From an uncultured Acetatifactor sp. (GTDB lineage Bacteria; Bacillota; Clostridia; Lachnospirales; Lachnospiraceae), in the NCBI GenBank assembly GCA_910578815.1, contig CAJTSE010000027.1, positions 1 to 36,815 on the forward strand: DNA of 36,815 nucleotides, given 5' to 3'. The notes under the pieces were generated by a model, which was not told where the DNA came from, did not search any database, and was given only the letters and a program-made list of their open reading frames with translations. Numbering within the stretch: the stretch's first letter is position 1; each line of letters starts with the position of its first letter. The position numbers were made by a program, and so were the translations under genes. Below, piece by piece: positions 1-7,440 of the stretch.

Positions 1-698
1 AATCGAAAATGCACTTTGTCGCCGCCAAGAGCATGAAACGGAAACAGGAGCATTTCCGCTGTTCCCAATATAAATCCGGCAGAGGGGAATGCTCCATGCA
101 CTATATCCGTGATATTGTCCTTGAAAGGCTTGTGCTGGAAGCCGTCAGCGACTTATCCGATTTTGTCCGCTGCTATTAGCCGGTATTCCTGTATCTGCTG
201 GCAAAGAAAAACAACGCCATGCGGCAGAAGGAATACCAACAGCTTCAGCAGGCTGTAGAAAACGGCACAAAGCGGATAGCGGAAATCGACAGGCTGATTG
301 AAAAGGTGTTTGAACAGAACGCAGGCGGCATCCTCTCCGACGAACGGTTTGCGAAAATGCTTCAGAACTACGAAAAGGAACAGAAAGCATTAACGCAGGA
401 AGTGGAAGAAAACCGCCAGACCTTACAGAACGCCGAACAGCGGGTAGTAGACTTGAGGCTTGTCTTACGCACACTTCGGGAAATGACCGACATGAAAGAA
501 CTTACCCCTACGCTTGTCAATTCGCTGATTGAGCGTATCGAAGTCCACAACAGTGACAAATCCAGCGGTCACAGCCATGTCAAAGTGGACATTTACTTTA
601 CAGCGGTGGGCATGATAGATATTCCCACCGAAAAAGAAATCCTTGCCACGATGGAAGAAATACAGAACAACCCGCAGGACTTCAAATTTGTGGCGTAA
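1..698 (+). pseudogene. Large serine recombinase, C-terminal part, interrupted by TAG
   Basis: This is the 3' end of a large serine site-specific recombinase of the kind that moves integrative elements; the catalytic N-terminus lies left of the window. The frame opens at base 3 with the second half of a recombinase zinc ribbon (RCSQYKSGRGEC), followed by a long coiled coil (about 224-470) and a C-terminal DUF4368-like segment, ending in TAA at 696-698. A TAG at 177-179 breaks the frame just before PVFLYLLAKKNN, where I recall homologues having a sense codon (usually Glu). An internal ATG at 219 could give a 159-residue fragment with no catalytic domain. Family assignment is firm. Whether the TAG inactivates the gene depends on the unseen upstream part and on readthrough. 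Confidence 0.8.
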
Positions 699-703
699 CA
701 AAC

Positions 704-743
704 GGATACGGCGCAGCCCTTTAAAGGAAGCTGCACCGCATCC
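704..743 (+). terminator. Stem-loop after recombinase gene
   Basis: Imperfect inverted repeat beginning six bases after the recombinase stop. The arms GGATACGGCGCAGC and GCTGCACCGCATCC pair with two G-T wobbles. No clear T-run follows, so this may be an intrinsic terminator of weak type or part of the element end. Confidence 0.4.
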
Positions 744-1247
744 TACATAAAAGTATCCTTATCTGGCGACAGCAAAGGCTCTTTGACCTCTACGGTTATA
801 GGAGATATATATTCTGTTAAGTGAAGATTGTACTTATACCCTCATGGTGAGAAGTCCCGCTGCATAAGCAAGGATTTTTTTAACTGGCTTCCTGCCTTTC
901 CCTGACATGCTATGTATAGATAATATCTGCGTTGCATGAGCAGATAGGTTACTGCCCGAAAAAAGGACATAAAAAATCCCTCCAAACTTTAAAACAGGTC
1001 TGGAGAGTGTCTGTTAAGTCTTTCAGACATAGCAAAACCACCCACCATACACCGTTTTTTTATTTGGTGGACGTTTGCCTTAAAACCTTATGAAATGAAA
1101 CAGAACCGATAAACTGTGATTTTTATTCCACATGTTTATCGGCTCTGCATCTATTTATCTGGCTCTTTGATGATATATTTACCTGCCCAATAGATAGGAA
1201 TTTGGCTTTTTCTTTACAAAAAAAGTTCAAATATATCAATTAGTAAC
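744..1247. other. Non-coding gap, probable end of mobile element
   Basis: I find no supported gene here. The stretch holds short hairpins only, for example around 992-1015 and 1042-1074, and the stronger one at 1102-1146 listed separately. A large serine recombinase normally sits near one end of its element, so the element boundary (attachment site) is expected in this gap, but I cannot locate it without the other end or an empty site. Confidence 0.35.
1102..1146. terminator. 13-bp stem-loop
   Basis: AGAACCGATAAAC at 1102-1114 pairs with GTTTATCGGCTCT at 1134-1146 (12 Watson-Crick pairs and one wobble) around a 19-base AT-rich loop. It lies 100 bases beyond the stop of the leftward XRE gene, so it may terminate that transcript, or it may be an element-end structure. 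There is no good T-run on either side. Confidence 0.4.
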
Positions 1248-1721
1248 TTATTTCAATTTAATTTCTACTTTGTAATATTTCAAAAAATATGGTACAAACA
1301 AAAGAGCCCCTATTATCAAAATCACCCAGCCAATATATGTTCCATGATTTTCAGGATAAAAATAATTTATAGCTAAATGAACTGGACATAGAATAATTGC
1401 AATCACTCCCCATAATATTTCCAATTTTCTTTTCATCTTGTTTGCTTGCTCTTTTTGTTTCTGTAATTCCACCAAATTTTGTTCTGCCTTTTTTTGATAA
1501 TTTTCCATCATAATCCTTTCTCCTGATAACAATTCGTTTACATTTATTCCAAGAATGTCACATAACTCCATCATTATCGATACATCTGGACAGCTTTTTC
1601 CTGTTTCCCATTTTGAAACCGCCCTATTACTAATGTTAAGCTTTTCTGCCAGCTGTAACTGAGTAAGATTTTTTTCTTTACGACATTCAGCAATAAATTT
1701 TCCAATTTTTTCTTGATTCAT
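1248..1721 (-). CDS. XRE-family regulator with C-terminal membrane anchor
   Basis: A 157-residue DNA-binding protein. Residues 5-60 form a Cro/C1-type helix-turn-helix (LTQLQLAEKLNISNRAVSKWE is the core, here split: LTQLQLAEKLN then ISNRAVSKWE). A charged linker or coiled coil follows at about 70-100, then two predicted membrane helices (about 103-123 and 131-148). The start is set by TAGGAGG a few bases upstream of the ATG. Membrane-anchored XRE regulators of this form are common in Firmicutes; their targets and signals are mostly unknown. The 47-residue gene just upstream on the same strand (1836-1979) may share its transcript, and a 7-bp inverted repeat at 1776-1798 lies between them. Base composition is AT-rich compared with the spm region, consistent with transfer. 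Confidence 0.85.
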   Translation of the reverse strand: MNQEKIGKFIAECRKEKNLTQLQLAEKLNISNRAVSKWETGKSCPDVSIMMELCDILGINVNELLSGERIMMENYQKKAEQNLVELQKQKEQANKMKRKLEILWGVIAIILCPVHLAINYFYPENHGTYIGWVILIIGALLFVPYFLKYYKVEIKLK

Positions 1722-1775
1722 TTCTTACCTCCTAGTTTTATCATACATAATAAGCATTTTTTTGGAAGGAACTAT

Positions 1776-1798
1776 TGGTTGATTCTCTAATTCAACCA
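1776..1798. promoter_or_regulatory. Candidate operator inverted repeat
   Basis: TGGTTGA at 1776-1782 and TCAACCA at 1792-1798 form a 7-bp inverted repeat with a 9-base spacer, centred about 66 bases upstream of the XRE gene start. Position and symmetry suit an autoregulatory site for the dimeric regulator, but this is inference. Confidence 0.35.
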
Positions 1799-1835
1799 TC
1801 AGTTGACTACTAGAACATCGAATAATTAATGCCGG

Positions 1836-1979
1836 CTATTCTTTATCTTTTTTTGCCTGTAGTTTTTTTCCAAACATTTCAATGTGATATTTCAACCACA
1901 TAATTTCATCATCTATCTGTAGGCAATTAATAACCACCTGTAACTTTTCCTTTATTTGTTCAATAATCTGAATATCCAT
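1836..1979 (-). CDS. Small hypothetical protein, 47 residues
   Basis: The short reading frame starts at ATG 1979 with an excellent GGAGGTG site five bases upstream and ends in TAG. The product is charged and mostly helical (begins MDIQIIEQIKEKLQVV, ends with a lysine-rich tail), with no signal peptide or membrane segment. I do not recognise a family. Its place upstream of the membrane-anchored XRE gene on the same strand suggests a shared transcript. The ribosome binding site is the main reason to call it. Confidence 0.5.
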   Translation of the reverse strand: MDIQIIEQIKEKLQVVINCLQIDDEIMWLKYHIEMFGKKLQAKKDKE

Positions 1980-2039
1980 TTTACACCTCCAACACAATTA
2001 TAAACACCTATACTGCCTTTCTCAAGATTCTAATGTGAA

Positions 2040-2335
2040 AGGTACGAATACAGACACTAAAATTCCAGAAAAAAGCGACAGAGAAAAAGGGCATAATTCT
2101 ACACCCTTGTCCTACATGCCCTCTACCATATATATATCGTAGAAATACAACACCTTCTATTTCCACTTTGGAGGCCATCTGCTCCGCCTTTGGAATCACT
2201 TTAGCGCAGTTTTTCACAGAAGACAGTTATACCGTTCAATTGAACAGTGAACAGCATGATCTGTTTTGCCACTGGGTATCTCTGACAGACAATCAAAAAG
2301 AACTGATTTATAAATTGATTCAGGAAATGAAATAG
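2040..2335 (+). pseudogene. XRE regulator remnant, 5'-truncated
   Basis: An open frame without a start codon runs from 2040 to TAG at 2333-2335. From about 2150 it encodes TPSISTLEAICSAFGITLAQ, FF and then a tail ending in QKELIYKLIQEMK. This matches the last helix and C-terminus of a common Lachnospiraceae XRE regulator in which the recognition region ends in TLEAICSAFGI. The first two-thirds of the helix-turn-helix are missing and replaced by unrelated sequence, so this is a recombination remnant. The opposite strand has an open frame of 69 codons that is only the shadow of this one. Confidence 0.6.
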
Positions 2336-2605
2336 ACTTTGAATATCCTGAACACGCATTCGATCTGAATAGAGAAATGAAATCCTGTTTCACGGGGCAA
2401 CTCCATGCTGTTATCCGGGGAACTTGCCACGCCCTTGACCGGCTGTACCGTAGAATAAAAGTACTGCCATTTATATTTTGGGAGTTAAAGGAGAAATCGA
2501 CTTTGTTGTAATAAAGGACAGCAAAAAAAGCTTTGCGATTATGATAGAATTATCGGCGCTTCTCCTAAAAATGTATTTTTTCTCGACGAGCCGGATATGA
2601 GCCGT
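2336..2605. other. Gap with decayed sequence, no supported gene
   Basis: Plus-strand frames here are short and lack starts. Two overlapping phrases (GEIDFVVIKDSKKSF near 2490-2535 and NVFFLDEPDMSRLDK near 2567-2613) look protein-like but lie in different frames. This suggests the frameshifted tail of an old gene. I cannot name the family. Confidence 0.3.
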
Positions 2606-3058
2606 TTAGATAAAGGGCATCATATAAATGGGAAGACAAACCACATCTCCATCCTTCGCATAGTCTTTTGTGTAAATCAGATACTTCCAAAGCACCCGGC
2701 CCGCATACTTTTCACAGAAATGATCCATGGATGCGTGCTTTTTGTAACCTAACGATTTGATCTCAAGGGGACATATCTTATTCTTGCGGGTTATCAGAAA
2801 ATCAATCTCATAATTATGTCTGGAGATTTTGTTCATGAATGTGTAGTAGAACAGATCATTCCCATTCGTTGATATCTCATCTATCCCTGCATGAAGCTCC
2901 TCCGCGATGTCTACAGCAAGCTTCAACGACGGATTATACTTTCCCTGTTCCAGCCTCACAATTGTCTCCCTGCTTACATTAACCTTTTCAGCCAGCTTTT
3001 TCTGACTCAGATTCAGCTACTCACGATATGCCTTCATTCTTGTGTAAAAATCAGACAT
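2606..3058 (-). pseudogene. XRE/DUF4143 chimera interrupted by TAG
   Basis: From ATG 3058, preceded by TGGAGG, the frame reads MSDFYTRMKAYRE, then TAG at 3017-3019, then LNLSQKKLAEKVNVSRETIV, an XRE helix-turn-helix. After about residue 50 the sequence changes to YEIDFLITRKNKICPLEIKS and continues to CLPIYM near the end. That second part matches the C-terminal DUF4143 region of AAA_14-type ATPases, where it forms a nuclease-like fold. The two halves do not normally belong together, so the gene looks like a fusion made by deletion. The TAG would restrict a protein to 13 residues, unless read through or restarted at the internal ATG near 2959. Pseudogene is the safest call. Confidence 0.65.
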
Positions 3059-3071
3059 AAAATCCTCCATC

Positions 3072-3113
3072 TAAATACGGACATGTGATAAATATATCAC
3101 ATGTCCGTATTTA
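3072..3113. promoter_or_regulatory. Perfect 19-bp inverted repeat upstream of XRE chimera
   Basis: Bases 3072-3090 and 3095-3113 are perfect reverse complements, separated by only AATA. The repeat begins three bases upstream of the ribosome binding site of the XRE chimera. A long perfect palindrome in this position is typical of a repressor operator, and it could also fold in RNA as a leader hairpin. Confidence 0.6.
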
Positions 3114-3162
3114 TGTCATTCACGTAATTGAGGATCAACTTCCGTTTCCTGTCCTGTTTCCT

Positions 3163-3690
3163 TCACCCCATCCCCGCCGCCAGCACCACACTGGCCACGG
3201 TCCCCGCCAGCGTCGCAAGCAGGGCGCCGGTCAGGGTGAAGCGGGTCTTGGTTACCTTGGCCGCCAAGAAGTAGACGCTCATGGTATAGAATACCGTCTC
3301 CGTGCAGCTCATCAAAATAGAGGTCAGCATCCCTGCATAGGAATCCGGCCCGGCGGTCTTGAAAATATCCAGCACCAGTCCCGTAGCAGCGGAAGAAGAG
3401 AACATTTTTACAATCAGCAGCGGCATGAGCTGAGCGGGAAGGCCCACCTTTTCCGTCAGGGGCCCCAGCAGCCGGCCCAGCATGTCGAAAAAGCCGGAGG
3501 CACGAAGCATACCCACGGCCACCATCAGCCCGATCAGCGTGGGAACAATGTCCACCACAATTTTCAGCCCGCTTTTTGCCCCCTTTAAAAAGCTCTCATA
3601 TACCTTTACTCTGGAGACATAGCCGTAGCCTACAATAAAAAAAATCAAAATAGGAATAATAATATCCGAAACATGAGAAAGCACGTTCAT
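3163..3690 (-). CDS. spmB: Spore maturation protein SpmB
   Basis: Membrane protein of the SpmA/SpmB pair, needed in Bacillus for full dehydration of the spore core and heat resistance. The 175 residues contain several hydrophobic helices and a nucleoside-recognition (gate) type core: LKIVVDIVPTLIGLMVAVGM, then SSSAATGLVLDIF and SCTETVFYTMSVYF. The start at 3690 is chosen because its ATGA overlaps the spmA stop and a GGGGAGG lies just upstream. An earlier in-frame codon would add nine poor residues. Length and motifs are normal for the family. It is the second gene of a coupled spmA-spmB operon. Confidence 0.93.
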   Translation of the reverse strand: MNVLSHVSDIIIPILIFFIVGYGYVSRVKVYESFLKGAKSGLKIVVDIVPTLIGLMVAVGMLRASGFFDMLGRLLGPLTEKVGLPAQLMPLLIVKMFSSSAATGLVLDIFKTAGPDSYAGMLTSILMSCTETVFYTMSVYFLAAKVTKTRFTLTGALLATLAGTVASVVLAAGMG

Positions 3691-4361
3691 CCAGCCACAC
3701 CTCCCCTGTCCTTCCACTTACAGTATATCACCGCCGTCAGGGTGCTGATCAGCGTAGCAGCAATGGCAGGGGCAATCACCGCCGCCGGCCTGGCGCTGCC
3801 GTACTGGCTCCTGTAAGCAATCATGTTCACCGGAATCAGCTGCAGGGAAGAAATATTCAGAATCAGAAATACACACATCTCATTGCTGGCCCGGCGCGGA
3901 ATTTCTTCCGGCTTTCCGTTTTTTTTCTGCCCTGCCGGCTCCGTCTTTCGGAGAACAGACGCTTCTGCGGCATAACCCTCCGTTCCTCTCTCCGCCTCCA
4001 GCTTCGCCAGCTCTTCCATGGCCTTTAAGCCCGCCGGGGTGCACGCCCAGCCAAGCCCCAGCACATTGGCAATTATATTTGCCGCTATGTATTCCCTGGC
4101 AGGATGCTTCTTAGGGATTCTTGGAAACAAAAAGGTAAGAAACGGGGAAATTCCTCTGGTCAGCTTTTCGATCAGCCCAGCTTCCCTGGCAATCTCCATT
4201 AGTCCCGTCCATAGAGCCACCACACCCGCCATGGTAATACATAAGGACACCGCCTCCCCTGCACTGTCAAGTGCTGCGTCCGTCACCGCACTCATCTGTC
4301 CCGTGCATGCGGCAAAGACCACTGCCAACAATATCATCAGGGCCCAGATCATATTTAACAT
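3687..4361 (-). CDS. spmA: Spore maturation protein SpmA
   Basis: First gene of the spmAB pair, 224 residues, multi-pass membrane protein with a nucleoside-recognition gate domain. Visible family features are the N-terminal helix MIWALMILLAVVF, the GLMEIAREAG segment, NIIANVLGLGWACTPAGLKA, and NISSLQLIPVNMIAYRSQYG near the C-terminus. A charged insertion at about 130-155 is variable in the family. GGTG lies six bases before the start. The last codons overlap the spmB start as ATGA, so the two are translationally coupled. In sporulating Bacillus the pair is made in the developing spore; the same timing is assumed here. Confidence 0.93.
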   Translation of the reverse strand: MLNMIWALMILLAVVFAACTGQMSAVTDAALDSAGEAVSLCITMAGVVALWTGLMEIAREAGLIEKLTRGISPFLTFLFPRIPKKHPAREYIAANIIANVLGLGWACTPAGLKAMEELAKLEAERGTEGYAAEASVLRKTEPAGQKKNGKPEEIPRRASNEMCVFLILNISSLQLIPVNMIAYRSQYGSARPAAVIAPAIAATLISTLTAVIYCKWKDRGGVAG

Positions 4362-4432
4362 ATCGTCACCGTCCCGGCTTTGTTACTCTATATTTATTCA
4401 GCCGGCCCCAGGAACTTTCCTTTTACCTTCCT

Positions 4433-4720
4433 TTACTGCTCGTCCAGATAGAGCTGCACACGACTCTGCAGCAGGGTGACGGCTTTTTCGGTGCTTTTGT
4501 CTCCCTTGAAATAAGGCTCCGGCTCTTCCGCCAGAATCTGTTCAATCTGTGGCGGCCACTTGGGTTCAGCCCTGCAGCTGTCCAGAAACTCCCGGAATTC
4601 CTCCAGGCAGGTGCTTCCGTCCGGCTTTAAGCATTGCACGTCTGTCAGGATCGTCTGACCGTCTACCGTTACGATTTCCTTAGGCACCCCTCTGCACGCG
4701 CTTGGCATTCCTTCTGGCAC
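4433..4720 (-). pseudogene. C-terminal fragment of an extracellular solute-binding protein
   Basis: The last 40 residues (EQILAEEPEPYFKGDKSTEK, then AVTLLQSRVQLYLDEQ) match the usual end of carbohydrate ABC-transporter binding lipoproteins, where a helix pair is followed by a QSRVQLYLDE-type tail. The fragment has no signal peptide, no lipobox and no transporter permeases nearby. The frame stays open upstream through a transcription terminator (4741-4788), and the nearest start is GTG at 4720 with no good binding site. I read it as a remnant of a deleted transport gene. A short expressed protein is possible but unlikely. Confidence 0.5.
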
Positions 4721-4740
4721 AAAACAAAATATCCCTGCAG

Positions 4741-4788
4741 CAAAAGGGCTTCGAACCCCCTGTGATATAAACAGGGTGTTCGAAGCCC
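4741..4788 (-). terminator. Rho-independent terminator after coat gene
   Basis: A 17-bp stem with two mismatches (4746-4762 pairing with 4772-4788, loop of nine bases) is followed on the minus strand by CTTTTG. It lies 50 bases after the stop of the CotF-like gene at 4838 and should end that transcript. Confidence 0.75.
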
Positions 4789-4837
4789 TCCGCTTCAGGA
4801 TATTTCTGACTGGGTACAGCTCCCTGGGATATACCTT

Positions 4838-5098
4838 TTATAAGGTTCCCTGGGTAAACAGACTCTTTACATGCTGAACCTCTTCTGCAGTAGCCTTGCT
4901 GGCGGGAACATAATAAGACTTCTCCCTTGCCAGATTATAAAGCTCTTCCTGCGACTGCTCACAGGCATTGCGGAACTGCTTTAAGGTCTGCTTCAATTCC
5001 TTGTTTTCAGACTGGGCGATCATTTCAGCATAGCGGATCAACTCGCCGTTGATGCCGGCCAGAGTATCTGCTACCATGGTTTTTTCCTGTAATTCCAT
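4838..5098 (-). CDS. CotF-like spore coat protein
   Basis: An 86-residue all-helical protein resembling the coat F domain (a ferritin-like two-helix unit): MVADTLAGINGELIRYAEMI, then FRNACEQSQEELYNLAREKS and YYVPASKATAEEVQHVKSLF. The C-terminal YYxPA motif is typical of this group. The start at 5098 is preferred because GAGAGGAG lies seven bases upstream; an earlier ATG would add 12 residues without a site. It follows the 61-residue gene at 5175 by 76 bases and probably shares its transcript, ended by the terminator at 4741-4788. Expected location is the spore coat. No sporulation sigma-factor promoter could be read with confidence. Confidence 0.8.
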   Translation of the reverse strand: MELQEKTMVADTLAGINGELIRYAEMIAQSENKELKQTLKQFRNACEQSQEELYNLAREKSYYVPASKATAEEVQHVKSLFTQGTL

Positions 5099-5174
5099 AT
5101 CTGCACTCCTCTCGTTTAACCTTATTACTTTCACAACTTAACATTGCAATTCCAAACACTTACTGACATGCTTG

Positions 5175-5360
5175 TCAGTTCAAAAATTTCATAAGCTGCT
5201 GCTTATTTTCCATCGCAGACTTTGCGCCTTTTTCAAAAAACTGCTTGATCTGGGTGTCAGACGCCGCCTTGGAATATTCCTGCATTTTGCAGTGAGTCGT
5301 ATCAAAGCCGCCAATCAAATGGCGCAGATTCTGAAGATCCAGTTCTGAAATATTAGTCAT
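5175..5360 (-). CDS. Small coat-associated protein, CotF-like partner
   Basis: A 61-residue helical protein (MTNISELDLQNLRHLIGGFD, followed by a His/Cys pair and a lysine-rich helix). Small proteins of this type often stand directly before CotF-like genes in Clostridia and resemble the N-terminal half of the ferritin-like coat fold. An AGGAGG seven bases before the ATG supports the start. The role as a coat protein is inferred from the neighbour and the helix pattern. Confidence 0.7.
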   Translation of the reverse strand: MTNISELDLQNLRHLIGGFDTTHCKMQEYSKAASDTQIKQFFEKGAKSAMENKQQLMKFLN

Positions 5361-5428
5361 AGCCTAGCCTCCTTTTATTTTTTTACGATGTTAGTTTTTA
5401 CATTTAAAACAAAAGATATGCAAGCCTA

Positions 5429-5457
5429 TTTCTATTATTTTGTTTTTATGCTATACT
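5429..5457 (+). promoter_or_regulatory. Extended -10 promoter before DUF1266 gene
   Basis: TATACT at 5452-5457 is preceded by TGC, an extended -10, with a weak -35 (TTTCTA at 5429-5434) 17 bases upstream. Transcription would start near 5464, leaving a leader of about 150 bases that holds a small GCCGC/GCGGC hairpin near 5581-5594. It would drive the three plus-strand genes 5615-8712. Confidence 0.45.
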
Positions 5458-5614
5458 GAATTTGCGTCGGTTCAGACAGGTCAATGCACTGTACCCTGAA
5501 TTTAGCAATTTCACAAATACAGGCAGTCGGGCCTTACCCGAAAACAGAACGCAGACCTCAAAAAACAAGGCATCAAAAATGCCGCTTATGCGGCGGAATG
5601 TGAGGCAAACGAAA

Positions 5615-6346
5615 ATGTCAAATGAATCAGAAAATCAGGATCTGGAGAACTTAACTGCCCCTCAGAACGATGTGGAGCGGTGGATTATCGCTACCTACGC
5701 CATGTGGTCGGAGTATTATTCCGAGGGAGACTGGCAGTACATTGCAGGCTCTTCCGTGAAAGCGGAAAATGCCTCCAACATGCAGGTGATGCTAAGCAGG
5801 GACTGGGGGATTAACACAAAGGATGAGCTGCTGGATATGGTTATGTATTTAACCGCACTTTACGAGGATGAAGAGGATGTGGACCCGGAGGACATTGCTA
5901 CTGGCGGCTGGGATCTTTGCCGTGCCTGCCAGATTCTGGGCATGGCCTTCATTGCAGGCATGATCAACCGTGACGAAATGCTGGCCGTTTCTCTGATGGT
6001 GTGCAGCCTGATACAATATTATTATCCCTCCTGGCTACATCTTTATTCCAGCTATCTTAACGGTTACCAGGAATGGCGGCTGGGAGATGAGGACGATGAA
6101 GACGAGGATGATGACGGAGCCTTTGTCGACGAAGATGATGATGAAGACTTTGACGATGAAAACGAAGATGATGACGACGACTTTGACGATGACGACGAAG
6201 ATGAGGATGAATATGATGAAGCTCTAGAGGATGTGGAAGCAAGGGAAGAAATCTGCAGACGACTGCTGACTATGCCAAACGGTCCCTGCTCAGTACCTTG
6301 GGATTTGGAACTGCCGTTTGAATTTGATGAGGAAGACGAGGAATAA
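5615..6346 (+). CDS. DUF1266 protein with very acidic C-terminal tract
   Basis: A 243-residue protein. The middle (WDLCRACQILGMAFIAGMIN, then DEMLAVSLMVCSLIQYYYPS and WLHLYSSYLNGYQEW) fits DUF1266, a domain of unknown function whose hallmarks are a Trp-Asp-x-x-Arg start and a closing YxxGYxxW. A tract of about 55 residues, almost only Asp and Glu, follows at roughly 158-210, then about 35 ordinary residues with another DEEDEE end. ATG 5615 is chosen because GAGG lies upstream and the sequence before it, reachable only from a TTG at 5462, is not conserved-looking. It precedes two ankyrin genes by four bases and about 1.1 kb. DUF1266 proteins are often found beside ankyrin or toxin-related genes, but I know of no proven function. 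Confidence 0.75.
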   Translation: MSNESENQDLENLTAPQNDVERWIIATYAMWSEYYSEGDWQYIAGSSVKAENASNMQVMLSRDWGINTKDELLDMVMYLTALYEDEEDVDPEDIATGGWDLCRACQILGMAFIAGMINRDEMLAVSLMVCSLIQYYYPSWLHLYSSYLNGYQEWRLGDEDDEDEDDDGAFVDEDDDEDFDDENEDDDDDFDDDDEDEDEYDEALEDVEAREEICRRLLTMPNGPCSVPWDLELPFEFDEEDEE

Positions 6347-6350
6347 GAAT

Positions 6351-7331
6351 ATGCAGTTAGATGATTTATTTTTAAAAGCCTGCCAGAATGGGCAGAAAAG
6401 TGTAGTGATCACCTTTTTAAAAAAAGGCGGCATTAATGTGGACAAAAGGGATGCCAACGGCTTTACCCCCCTTCACCATGCGTGTAAAAAGGGCGCACGG
6501 GACATTATTAAACTTTTAATAGAAAATGATGCGGATGTGAACATGACATCAAACACCAGCATCACCCCCCTTCATTTCGCGGCCTCCACCGGCAATCAGG
6601 AAATTTTGACCTGCCTGCTGGACGCGGGTGCAGACATCAATGCGACGGATAAAGAAGGAAAAAGCGTCTTGATCTACAGTGTACTGGCCAAAAAGGTAGA
6701 AGCCGCAAAATTCCTGATTTCTAAGGGCGCAGATGCCACGATTCGGGATAATGACAACCGGACGGCGTTGGACTATGCTAATGCTCTGGGGCTGCCCTAT
6801 TTCATTGCGGAGATGTCTCCTGATAATATGGGCGAAACCGATTCCTACGGAAACACCCCACTCCACCAATCTTGTTTTAACGGTCAGAGCGAGGTGGTCA
6901 AGGTAATGCTTGACCGAGAAAATCTAGACATAAATGCAATTAACAACGACGGAGAAACCCCTCTGTTTATCGCTGTGTTGAAAAATAATATTTATGTTTC
7001 CGAGCTTTTGCTGGATGCCGGCGCACTGCCGGACAAAGGAACCAACGACGGATGCTGCCCCATTCATGCTGCGGCTGAGAACGGGAACGAGCATATGGTG
7101 GATGTACTGATCCGCCATGGTGCCAATATTAACTGCAGAAATCAGGACGGAGAAACCGCGCTGATTATCGGAGCACGGAACGGCCTGAACAATGTGGTCT
7201 CCATGCTGCTGGAAAAAGGCGCCGATGTCACCTGCGCAGATGAAGCAGCCCACACGGCACTTTATTATGCAACAGAACGAGGCTATAACGAAATCGTAGA
7301 ACTGCTGCTTATGGCAGGAGCGGAAAATTAG
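6351..7331 (+). CDS. Ankyrin-repeat protein 1
   Basis: 326 residues made almost wholly of about ten ankyrin repeats, from LFLKACQNGQKSVVITFLKK to the last repeat ending LLMAGAEN. Typical repeat phrases are GFTPLHHACKKGARDIIKLL, YGNTPLHQSCFNGQSEVVKV and DGETALIIGARNGLNNVVSM. There is no signal peptide, membrane segment or enzymatic domain, so it should act as a cytoplasmic protein-binding scaffold. The start at 6351 lies four bases after the DUF1266 stop, with GAGGAA of that gene's end serving as binding site, so the two are coupled. The fourth repeat is degenerate. The partner is unknown; the adjacent DUF1266 protein is the obvious candidate. Confidence 0.85.
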   Translation: MQLDDLFLKACQNGQKSVVITFLKKGGINVDKRDANGFTPLHHACKKGARDIIKLLIENDADVNMTSNTSITPLHFAASTGNQEILTCLLDAGADINATDKEGKSVLIYSVLAKKVEAAKFLISKGADATIRDNDNRTALDYANALGLPYFIAEMSPDNMGETDSYGNTPLHQSCFNGQSEVVKVMLDRENLDINAINNDGETPLFIAVLKNNIYVSELLLDAGALPDKGTNDGCCPIHAAAENGNEHMVDVLIRHGANINCRNQDGETALIIGARNGLNNVVSMLLEKGADVTCADEAAHTALYYATERGYNEIVELLLMAGAEN

Positions 7332-7440
7332 TGTGCAAACGATTGCCGCAGCCATTATTACTAAATTACATAGAGCCTCAAGATTCACGGGGCTCAACAT
7401 AAAAATATATGCGTCAAAAACGTCAGAAAGGAATATTAAT

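Noticed and set aside
2008..2217. 69-codon minus-strand frame
   Set aside because: It is the complement of the XRE remnant at 2040-2335, whose plus-strand reading matches a known regulator tail.
6057..6242. His/Arg-rich minus-strand frame
   Set aside because: It is the antisense of the Asp/Glu tract in the DUF1266 gene (GAT/GAA repeats read as ATC/TTC).
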